Of a stretch of DNA of 5,486 nt, positions 1 through 5,413 are shown piece by piece. The position numbers and the translations under genes are program-made. Position 1 is the stretch's first letter. Every line of letters begins with the position of its first letter. The DNA comes from JAQIBY01 sp964418565 (lineage in GTDB: Bacteria; Bacteroidota; Bacteroidia; Bacteroidales; ML635J-15). The notes under the pieces were generated by a model that saw only the letters and a list, made by a program, of their open reading frames with translations, made no database searches and was not told the origin of the DNA. The DNA lies in NCBI GenBank assembly GCA_964418565.1, contig CAYQMB010000159.1, forward strand, positions 1-5,486, given 5' to 3'.

Positions 1-177
1 GGACAGTATGTCGGTAAAAACCGGATGTGCCCGTAAAATTCGCTTTTGGCATGCCTGTCCGCCAACTGGCTGATATTTTTGCACTTCTCTGCTGCATAAA
101 ATCATGCCAAAAGCTTGTGGTTACTGTGCCATACACCCGGACTGCGTTCCTTGTCCGGGCTTACCGACATCTTGTCG
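1..177. repeat. Long imperfect inverted repeat (palindromic intergenic element)
   Basis: Two nested pairs of arms are visible. Bases 2-17 pair with 161-176 (14 Watson-Crick pairs plus one G-T of 16, with an uninterrupted 10-bp core at 8-17/161-170). Bases 42-53 pair perfectly over 12 bp with 103-114. Between these, 21-36 and 120-140 can be aligned as weaker complementary stretches with gaps. The right arm contains an extra perfect 7-bp hairpin, 136-142 with 153-159 and a 10-base loop. The middle, 54-102, holds only a very small hairpin (gcca/tggc). No reading frame of useful length crosses the region. It lies downstream of lpxD and may continue past the left edge. It could be a dispersed repeat, a miniature mobile element or a structured RNA; the sequence alone does not decide. 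Confidence 0.5.
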
Positions 178-294
178 CCTAACGGGACATAATAATTTGC
201 TATAGCTAAGCTATACCTTCGAATCATGTTAACCTGCCGGGTTGCGGGCTGAGTCAAAACCGGCCAAAATACAGCCTTCAGGATGTTTTCGTAA
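178..294. other. Intergenic stretch downstream of lpxD with a short palindrome
   Basis: There is no gene here. The one clear structure is a palindrome at 201-215 (7-bp arms tatagct/agctata around one central base). Bases 236-240 (gccgg) and 261-265 (ccggc) can also pair. Neither is followed by a T tract in the direction in which lpxD is read, so I do not call an intrinsic terminator. The usual Bacteroidota partner downstream of lpxD, the fused lpxC-fabZ gene, does not start within these bases. Confidence 0.4.
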
Positions 295-1335
295 TCAATC
301 CCTGCCTTTTTTCAATGCGGCAATTTCCCGCTTTAATTTCATAATGTCTTCGCGCATGTCGGGAAGGTGTTTTTGCATGATGAAGCTGCGTTTGAATTCT
401 CTGGCGGGTATTGCAGGGCTTCCCATGATGGTTTCTCCGGATTTTACATTACCGGGAACGCCGGCTTTGGCAGCGATATTTACTCTGTCGCCAATGGTGA
501 GATGGCCGGCGATGCCAACCTGACCGCCAAACATGCAGCCTGAACCCACTTTTGTAGATCCGCTGATGCCAACCTGTGCGGCTGATACGGTTTTTTCACC
601 TATGCTGACATTGTGGGCAACCTGAATCAGATTGTCCAGCTTGGCGCCTTTTTTAATCAGCGTTTCGCCCATGGTGGCACGATCGATGGTAGTGTTGGCA
701 CCGATTTCCACATCATCTTCAATGCGCACAATACCCACTTGTTCAATCTTGTGGAAATTGCCTTTATCATCCGGTGCAAAGCCAAAACCATCCGAACCGA
801 TAACCGCACCGGCATGTATAATGCAGTTGTTGCCAATGGAACATGCATGATATATTTTCACACCGGCATAAATGGTAACATTGTCACCGATTTGTACATT
901 ATCACCAATGTAACTGTTGGGATAGATTTTGCAGTTTTTGCCGATTTTTACATTGTGGCCGATGTAAGCAAAAGCTCCCAGATAAATTCCTTTTCCGATT
1001 TTACTGTCTTTGCCAATGAAATGCGGTTCTTCTTTGCCTTTTTTGTTGTGTACGCTTTCGTTTACCATCTTCAGAATGCCTGCAAATGCCTGATAAGGAT
1101 CATCAACGCGGATGAGTGTTGCTTTAACCTTATTTTCCGGCTTAAAGTCTTTTTTGACAAGTACTACCGAAGCATCGGTTTCATAAACGTATGGTGTGTA
1201 TTTCGGATTGGCCAGGAAACTCAGACTCCCCGGTTTGCCTTCTTCAATTTTGCTGATATCGTTAACCTTAACTTTTGGATCTCCGTCCACTTCGCCTTTC
1301 AGGTACTGAGCAATTTGTTTGGCTGTATATTTCAT
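295..1335 (-). CDS. lpxD: UDP-3-O-acylglucosamine N-acyltransferase LpxD
   Basis: LpxD catalyses the third step of lipid A synthesis in the cytoplasm: it moves a 3-hydroxyacyl chain from acyl carrier protein to the 2-amino group of UDP-3-O-acyl-glucosamine. The 346-residue product is close to the E. coli length (341). Residues 1-100 form the N-terminal uridine-binding domain, with the motif GSLSFLANPKY at 36-46. Residues about 107-305 are hexapeptide repeats (IGxx units such as IGKGIYLGAFAYIGHNVKIG) forming a left-handed beta helix. The family motif GSDGFGFAPDD is at 180-190. The catalytic histidine is most likely His241 in VAHN, matching His239 of E. coli. Residues 320-346 look like the C-terminal helix seen in LpxD trimers. 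I start at MKYTAKQIAQ; the frame stays open 12 codons further upstream, but that extension would overlap the HD gene and does not look like LpxD. The gene is 11 bp behind the HD gene, so they are probably co-transcribed. Confidence 0.96.
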   Translation of the reverse strand: MKYTAKQIAQYLKGEVDGDPKVKVNDISKIEEGKPGSLSFLANPKYTPYVYETDASVVLVKKDFKPENKVKATLIRVDDPYQAFAGILKMVNESVHNKKGKEEPHFIGKDSKIGKGIYLGAFAYIGHNVKIGKNCKIYPNSYIGDNVQIGDNVTIYAGVKIYHACSIGNNCIIHAGAVIGSDGFGFAPDDKGNFHKIEQVGIVRIEDDVEIGANTTIDRATMGETLIKKGAKLDNLIQVAHNVSIGEKTVSAAQVGISGSTKVGSGCMFGGQVGIAGHLTIGDRVNIAAKAGVPGNVKSGETIMGSPAIPAREFKRSFIMQKHLPDMREDIMKLKREIAALKKGRD

Positions 1336-1346
1336 TCTCGTTTTTT

Positions 1347-2570
1347 TTACATGACATCCTTCGGATAGCAAAGATAATATTTTATCACATTATGACTAAG
1401 GGTGGCCTGATCAAACATATCGGAGGCTTCTGTCAGGTCGTATAGTTTGCCGTGTTTTAATATGTTGATTTTTTCGTCCATGCTGCTGTATGCCGCGTTG
1501 GATGTTTCGCCTGTATACAGGTAATAAGCTGCTTCGGAAGAAGAAAGACCGAATCGGTTTTCAATTCGTTTTCTGATCTCCTCAATATAGGCCGGGTCAA
1601 TGGGGTTTTTCTGGAGTTCAATGCGGAACAGCCGCCTGTTCATCAAGCGGTCCGATAAATCCGATAAAACACGATCATCATGCTTAACCCATGCTTTTAC
1701 CGATGACATAATGTCGCTGTCATCCAGTTTGTTGAATCGTTCAAGCACTTCATCTTCAGGTGTTTTGTCGTGCGTGAGGAACCACAACAAGGCATCACTG
1801 GCATTCAGTTCTTTTCCGGATTTTATCAGGTCTTTGGCCCGCTGCAGGGTGATTTCAAGCAATTTCTCCGCACTGAGCACGGTCTTGTGCAAATACACCT
1901 GCCAGTACATCAGGCGGCGGGCAATCAGAAACTTTTCAATGCTGTAAATTCCTTTGGCATCCACCACCAGTTGATCATCCACCACATTCAGCATTTTAAT
2001 GATGCGCTCGGATCCGATCACACCTTCGGAAACGCCGGTAAAAAAGCTGTCGCGGCGCAGGTAATCCAGACGGTCCATATCAAGCTGACTGGATACAAGC
2101 TGATGCAAAAAACCTTTGTGGTATTTGCCTCTGAAAATATCTATTGCCATATCAAGCCTGCCGTCAAATTCCCGGTTAAGCGCCTGCATGTACATCAGTG
2201 AAAGCGTTTCGTGATCGTAGGCACTAACAATATCATGTTCCAGGGTGTGAGAATACGGCCCGTGGCCGATGTCGTGGAGCAAAATGGCAATGTTCACCGC
2301 TTCAGCCTCTTCATTGGTAATGCTGTGGCCTTTGCTGCGGATCACATCAATGGCCATGCTCATCAGATGCATAGCACCAAGGGCATGATGAAACCTGGTA
2401 TGAACGGCTCCGGGATACACCAGATAGGTGAGACCCAACTGACAAATGCGGCGCAACCTCTGGAAATACGAATGTTCCATGAGATCAAATACCAGCTCAT
2501 GCTTAATGGTGATAAACCCGTGTACCGGGTCGTTGATGATTTTTCGTTTATTGATGTTGATGCTTCTCAT
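1347..2570 (-). CDS. HD-domain phosphohydrolase (COG1078/YdhJ-like, possible dNTPase)
   Basis: This 407-residue soluble protein belongs to the HD superfamily of metal-dependent phosphohydrolases related to SAMHD1 and bacterial dNTP triphosphohydrolases. The N-terminus carries the subfamily signature KIINDPVHGFI (10-20), then FQRLRRICQLG (36-46) and YPGAVHTRFHHALGAMHLM (52-70). The metal-binding set can be read as His62, the His99-Asp100 pair in LLHDIGHGPYSH, and Asp166 in LDMDRLDYLRRD, which align with His167, His206/Asp207 and Asp311 of SAMHD1. All catalytic residues are therefore present. The C-terminal 200 residues are less conserved. Substrate is not shown: dNTP hydrolysis is the family guess. 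The frame extends 7 codons upstream to a TTG, but the ATG giving MRSININKRK is preferred because it sits just before the conserved block. It is followed by lpxD after 11 bp, a pairing I know from other Bacteroidota. Confidence 0.88.
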   Translation of the reverse strand: MRSININKRKIINDPVHGFITIKHELVFDLMEHSYFQRLRRICQLGLTYLVYPGAVHTRFHHALGAMHLMSMAIDVIRSKGHSITNEEAEAVNIAILLHDIGHGPYSHTLEHDIVSAYDHETLSLMYMQALNREFDGRLDMAIDIFRGKYHKGFLHQLVSSQLDMDRLDYLRRDSFFTGVSEGVIGSERIIKMLNVVDDQLVVDAKGIYSIEKFLIARRLMYWQVYLHKTVLSAEKLLEITLQRAKDLIKSGKELNASDALLWFLTHDKTPEDEVLERFNKLDDSDIMSSVKAWVKHDDRVLSDLSDRLMNRRLFRIELQKNPIDPAYIEEIRKRIENRFGLSSSEAAYYLYTGETSNAAYSSMDEKINILKHGKLYDLTEASDMFDQATLSHNVIKYYLCYPKDVM

Positions 2571-2588
2571 GCACAAAAACTTAGTAAA

Positions 2589-2596
2589 CAAAGCTA
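2589..2596 (-). promoter_or_regulatory. Candidate Bacteroidota -7 box for the HD-lpxD unit
   Basis: Read on the minus strand, these bases are TAGCTTTG, an exact match to the Bacteroidota -7 consensus TAnnTTTG, 18 bases ahead of the chosen ATG. No TTTG or TTG -33 box is found at the usual 19-21 base spacing, so the promoter is only half supported. If used, the 5' leader would be about 12-15 bases. It also overlaps the alternative TTG start, which argues against that start. Confidence 0.35.
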
Positions 2597-2673
2597 AAAA
2601 ATATTCCCGTATTGTCCGGTAGCTTGAACGATTTGTTAGGCTAAAAAGTTCTGTTTTATTTTTTGGGCGCCTT

Positions 2674-2741
2674 CTTTTTCAGCCTGGCTGAGCTTTACGA
2701 AAGTTTCAAACGTTCGTAAAGTTAAGCCAGTTCTGAAAAAG
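2674..2741. repeat. Long A/T-rich hairpin, about 28-bp imperfect arms
   Basis: The arms pair as ctttttcag (2674-2682) with ctgaaaaag (2733-2741), ctggct (2684-2689) with agccag (2725-2730), and ctttacgaa (2693-2701) with ttcgtaaag (2713-2721). Only a small bulge and about two mismatches separate these blocks. The remaining loop 2702-2712 can close further (gttt/aaac). It lies in the divergent intergenic space, upstream of the HD gene and about 320 bases ahead of the transposase. It has no poly-T exit suited to a known upstream gene, so a terminator reading is weak. A REP-like substrate of the adjacent transposase or a structured RNA are alternatives. Confidence 0.6.
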
Positions 2742-2761
2742 TACCGGTCTTTGGCTTATAT

Positions 2762-2891
2762 CTCAGTGGCTGCAGGCCGGGTATTGGATGAGCTGCCTAT
2801 GATCTTGCCGCTGTCAGCTATGTCAGCTCAGCAACAACCGCGGCCTGCAGCCACTGAGGATGCCAGCCGTCGCCCTGGCGCGGGAATCATC
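2762..2891. repeat. GC-rich compound hairpin element
   Basis: A perfect 18-bp inverted repeat (2762-2779 with 2841-2858, containing ctcagtggctgcaggcc) encloses a second 7-bp pair (tgagctg 2789-2795 with cagctca 2824-2830), giving a stem-loop of about 97 bases. A further hairpin follows at once: gccag 2862-2866 with ctggc 2875-2879, flanked by gat/atc. The block is clearly richer in G+C than the A/T-rich sequence after it (2892-3057). A 62-codon open frame crosses it, but its translation follows the palindrome and resembles no protein I know. The block is bounded, structured and non-coding, which suggests a mobile or dispersed repeat. Confidence 0.55.
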
Positions 2892-3057
2892 TTATGTATT
2901 GGAATAATCTTCCTACAAATAACCCTTTCGTTACATTGAAACCTGATCAAATATTTCTAAATTTAGCCAACAGGTATTTGTATATGTAAAACTGATCATA
3001 GTTTTTAATAATGATGATAAAATTTGATTCTGGATTTTGAAAATCAACATGGGAAAT
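2892..3057. other. A/T-rich leader of the transposase gene, no clear signal
   Basis: This stretch is strongly A/T-rich. I find no convincing -33/-7 pair and no strong hairpin. The nearest -7-like string (taaaatttg, ending at 3026) has one base too many between TA and TTTG. The pentamer tgatc occurs twice (from 2944 and from 2993) without further symmetry. Confidence 0.3.
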
Positions 3058-3633
3058 ATGGCAAAAAAATTTAAAAATAAATACAGAATTGGATCTGCAA
3101 GAAAACCAAACTGGGATTATCGGACAAATGGAATGTATTACGTTACAATTTGCACTGGTAACCGGGCATTACATTTTGGGGACGTATGTGATGAGGAAAT
3201 GATATTTACGGACATTGGCCGGATTGCCAATACATGCTGGTTAGAAATCCCGGAACATTTTGAATTTGTACAATTGGATGAATTTCAAATCATGCCAAAT
3301 CATATGCATGGGCTATTAAAAATCCAACATGACCAGAATAATGCAGAACCGTTGCATGTAGAACCGGTGCATGCAACGGTTCTACGCAACGGTGATCAGA
3401 ATAAAAATGAAAAAATGGCTGGTATTTCACCAAAAAAAGGATCATTATCAACCATCATCAGGTCGTATAAATCGGCTGTGACAAAAGACGCCCGAATTAT
3501 TGACCCTGGTTTTACCTGGCAGGCCAAATTTCATGACAGCATTGTGCGTGATTTTCAATCGCTGATAAATATCCGTAATTACATCAAAAACAATCCAAAA
3601 AACTGGAGAAAGGACAAGCTGAACCCTTTATAA
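3058..3633 (+). CDS. REP-associated tyrosine transposase (RAYT, Y1/IS200-like)
   Basis: The protein (191 residues) belongs to the Y1 single-strand DNA transposase family, which cleaves hairpin-containing DNA through a tyrosine linkage. It opens with KFKNKYRIGSARKPNWDYRTNGMYYVTICTGNR (4-36), typical of Bacteroidota RAYTs. The HUH metal-binding motif is MPNHMHGLL at 79-87 (His82, His84). The usual (F/Y)KSAVTK helix is at 137-143, and the catalytic tyrosine is probably Tyr175 in IRNYIKNNPKNW, equivalent to Tyr115 of E. coli TnpA-REP. All key residues are present, so it may be active. Residues 95-112 are a low-complexity linker encoded by a palindromic repeat. I chose the ATG giving MAKKFKNKYR by family resemblance; an in-frame ATG at 3049 and TTG at 3037 are possible. 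The gene is visibly more A/T-rich than ribE and galE, which fits acquisition. It stands alone, without IS200-type tnpB or clear IS ends. Confidence 0.9.
   Translation: MAKKFKNKYRIGSARKPNWDYRTNGMYYVTICTGNRALHFGDVCDEEMIFTDIGRIANTCWLEIPEHFEFVQLDEFQIMPNHMHGLLKIQHDQNNAEPLHVEPVHATVLRNGDQNKNEKMAGISPKKGSLSTIIRSYKSAVTKDARIIDPGFTWQAKFHDSIVRDFQSLINIRNYIKNNPKNWRKDKLNPL
3345..3393. repeat. Palindromic repeat cluster inside the transposase gene
   Basis: Perfect 14-bp arms agaaccgttgcatg (3345-3358) and catgcaacggttct (3370-3383) flank a second copy of the unit. Bases 3358-3385 by themselves form a 28-base palindrome with one mismatched pair. The unit agaaccgktgcatg is repeated directly with a 15-base step (3345-3359, 3360-3374), and a partial inverted copy follows at 3386-3393. 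The step equals five codons, so the frame is kept and the product reads EPLHV EPVHA. The repeats fall between the HUH motif and the tyrosine helix, where RAYT proteins vary in length. Confidence 0.8.
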
Positions 3634-3704
3634 ATACATATATCAGTGCACCGATTTGTTTCTAATTTAACACCATTGGCCTGTTTCGGATTTTTCTCCT
3701 TTTT

Positions 3705-3736
3705 TTTGATGCTGTGCTTTAGAATCTGTATTTTTA
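3705..3736 (+). promoter_or_regulatory. Bacteroidota-type promoter for ribE-galE
   Basis: A -33 element TTTG (3705-3708) is followed after 20 bases by TATTTTTA (3729-3736), matching TAnnTTTG except for the last base. The 20-base gap is the expected 19-21. The predicted start of transcription is near 3742, giving a leader of about 25 A-rich bases with no Shine-Dalgarno sequence. The leader is too short for an FMN riboswitch, and I see no FMN aptamer sequence upstream. Confidence 0.55.
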
Positions 3737-3766
3737 CATCCTAACAAACATTAAAAAACAAATATT

Positions 3767-4384
3767 ATGTTTTCAGGAATTGTTGAAGAAACCTCAAAGG
3801 TTGTAAAACTCGAAAGAGACAAAGGAAATCTGCATATTACCATGACCTGCTCATTCGCCGATGAACTCAAAGTAGATCAGTCGGTATCCCATAACGGGGT
3901 TTGCCTTACCGTGGTGGATGTGAATAAACCCAAAAAGGAATACACCATCACCGCCGTGGATGAAACCCTGCAGAAATCCAACCTGGGACTGCTGGAAGTG
4001 GGCTCTGAAGTGAATCTCGAGCGCAGCATGACCATGGACAAACTGCTGGACGGACACCTCGTACAGGGCCATGTCGATCAGACCGCTGAATGTGTGGAGG
4101 TGAAAGAAGCCGACGGAAGCTGGTACTTTACGTTTAAATACGACCGCAACCAGGGAAACATTACCGTGGAAAAAGGGTCCGTTTCTGTCAATGGTGTGTC
4201 ACTAACAGTGGTGAATTCGCAGGACGATCAGTTTCAGGTGGCAATCATCCCGTTTACCTACGATGTTACCAATTTCCATACCTTCAAACCCGGTACCATT
4301 GTCAATCTGGAGTTTGATGTGATTGGCAAATACATCCAGAAAATTGTAAATCAGTATCTGGAAAACATGGACATCAAAAAATAA
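3767..4384 (+). CDS. ribE: Riboflavin synthase, alpha subunit
   Basis: Riboflavin synthase converts two molecules of 6,7-dimethyl-8-ribityllumazine into riboflavin and a pyrimidinedione, the last step of riboflavin synthesis, in the cytoplasm. The 205-residue length is normal (E. coli about 213). The two lumazine-binding repeats are clear. The first has the N-terminal MFSGIVEE, HNGVCLTV at 42-49, ETLQKSNLG at 66-74 and VNLERSM at 82-88. The second starts with DGHLVQGHVDQTAE (95-108), with VNGVSLTVV at 141-149, an IPFT site at 161-164 and VNLEFDVIGKYI at 179-190. The N-terminal MFSGIV is invariant in the family and fixes the start. A promoter lies just ahead, and galE follows after 3 bp, so the two are probably co-transcribed. 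No other riboflavin gene is in the window. The symbol follows the ribE usage; some organisms call it ribC. Confidence 0.96.
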   Translation: MFSGIVEETSKVVKLERDKGNLHITMTCSFADELKVDQSVSHNGVCLTVVDVNKPKKEYTITAVDETLQKSNLGLLEVGSEVNLERSMTMDKLLDGHLVQGHVDQTAECVEVKEADGSWYFTFKYDRNQGNITVEKGSVSVNGVSLTVVNSQDDQFQVAIIPFTYDVTNFHTFKPGTIVNLEFDVIGKYIQKIVNQYLENMDIKK

Positions 4385-4387
4385 ACT

Positions 4388-5413
4388 ATGTCAAAACAGA
4401 AAATACTGGTTACCGGTGGCCTGGGCTACATCGGGTCTCATACCGTGGTGGAATTGATCAATGCCGGTTTTGAAGTTGTCGTGATGGACAATTTGTACAA
4501 CGCCGGCATGGAGGTTTTGGATGGCATTGAGTCCATTACCGGCGTGCGTCCGGATTTTCTGAAAGAGGATTTGCGCAACAAAGCAGCCATAGAAGCCTGT
4601 TTTGATGCCCATCCGGACATACAGGCCGCCATACATTTTGCTGCCTACAAGGCCGTGGGCGAATCGCATGAAAAACCGCTGGATTATTACGAAAACAACC
4701 TCACCTCCCTGACTAACCTCATGCGGGTGATGAGCGAAAAAGACAGAAAATCGCTGGTGTTCAGCTCTTCCTGTACGGTGTACGGCGATCCCGACGAGCT
4801 TCCTGTTACCGAAAAAGCCCCGTTTAAACCGGCCATGTCGCCATATGGCAACACCAAGCGCATCGCTGAAGAAATCATGCAGGATGTGTGCCGTGCTGAT
4901 GAAGCCTTTAATGCCATTAGCTTACGGTATTTTAACCCGATCGGGGCACATCCGTCAGGGAAAATCGGGGAAATGCCACAGGGAATTCCCAACAACCTGA
5001 TGCCCTTCATTACCCAGACAGCCTTTGGCATTCGCGATGAACTGAAAATTTTTGGTGACGATTACGACACGCCCGATGGTACCTGCATTCGCGATTACAT
5101 CAATGTTGTGGATCTGGCAAAAGCCCATGTGATTGCCGTGCAGCGTATGGTAAAAGGCGAACAGGATAAAAATTACGAGTATTTCAATCTCGGTACCGGA
5201 AAAGGTGTATCTGTGCTTGACATGGTAAATAGTTTTGAGCGTGTATCCGGTAAAAAACTGAATTACAGCATTGCCGACCGCCGTGCCGGTGATGTGCCGG
5301 TGGTGTATGCCGATACGACAAAAGCCAATAAGGTGCTTGGCTGGACAGCCAAAAGCAGCCTGGATGACACCATTCGCTCTGCCTGGGAATGGGAGAAAAA
5401 AGTACGGGGCTAA
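4388..5413 (+). CDS. galE: UDP-glucose 4-epimerase
   Basis: GalE interconverts UDP-glucose and UDP-galactose using tightly bound NAD+, supplying galactose metabolism and glycan synthesis. The 341 residues match E. coli GalE (338) in length and order. The NAD-binding TGGLGYIGSH is at 9-18, with Asp35 in MDNL as the likely ribose contact, and HFAAYKAVGES at 83-93. The catalytic set is Ser128 in SSSCTVYGD and Tyr153/Lys157 in SPYGNTK, matching Ser124, Tyr149 and Lys153. RYFNPIGAHPSG at 180-191, the CIRDYINVVDLA block (233-244) and RRAGDVPVVYAD (298-309) complete the short-chain dehydrogenase fold. The residue matching Tyr299 of E. coli is Val306; a small residue here is known to allow N-acetylated UDP-sugars, so the enzyme may also epimerise UDP-GlcNAc/UDP-GalNAc. 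It begins 3 bp after ribE stops, with no Shine-Dalgarno site, suggesting translational coupling. Confidence 0.96.
   Translation: MSKQKILVTGGLGYIGSHTVVELINAGFEVVVMDNLYNAGMEVLDGIESITGVRPDFLKEDLRNKAAIEACFDAHPDIQAAIHFAAYKAVGESHEKPLDYYENNLTSLTNLMRVMSEKDRKSLVFSSSCTVYGDPDELPVTEKAPFKPAMSPYGNTKRIAEEIMQDVCRADEAFNAISLRYFNPIGAHPSGKIGEMPQGIPNNLMPFITQTAFGIRDELKIFGDDYDTPDGTCIRDYINVVDLAKAHVIAVQRMVKGEQDKNYEYFNLGTGKGVSVLDMVNSFERVSGKKLNYSIADRRAGDVPVVYADTTKANKVLGWTAKSSLDDTIRSAWEWEKKVRG

Noticed and set aside
136..159. Intrinsic terminator for lpxD
   Set aside because: The hairpin is perfect but lies about 140 bases beyond the lpxD stop and has no T tract on the minus strand after it.
613..1368. A 251-codon open frame on the plus strand opposite lpxD
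   Set aside because: It lies entirely antisense to a clear lpxD. Its composition (rich in Ile, Phe, Asn, Val) mirrors the hexapeptide repeat codons, and it shows no domain.
1336..1371. Frameshift fusion of the HD protein and LpxD at the A8 run
   Set aside because: The HD stop codon occupies the start of the A tract, so slippage would have to occur before the run is translated. Both proteins look complete with normal ends.
2751..2939. A 62-codon open frame on the plus strand
   Set aside because: It crosses the GC-rich inverted repeat, its translation is dictated by the palindrome, and it has no promoter, family motif or clear start context.
3345..3393. Small CRISPR-like array
   Set aside because: The copies are contiguous 15-base units in direct and inverted orientation within a coding frame, without spacers.
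3690..3708. Intrinsic terminator of the transposase gene (T-rich run)
   Set aside because: The T run is not preceded by a stable hairpin, and its end fits the -33 element of the ribE promoter better.
3634..3766. FMN riboswitch ahead of ribE
   Set aside because: The predicted leader is about 25 bases, and I cannot find the conserved FMN aptamer segments or its multi-stem layout in the gap.
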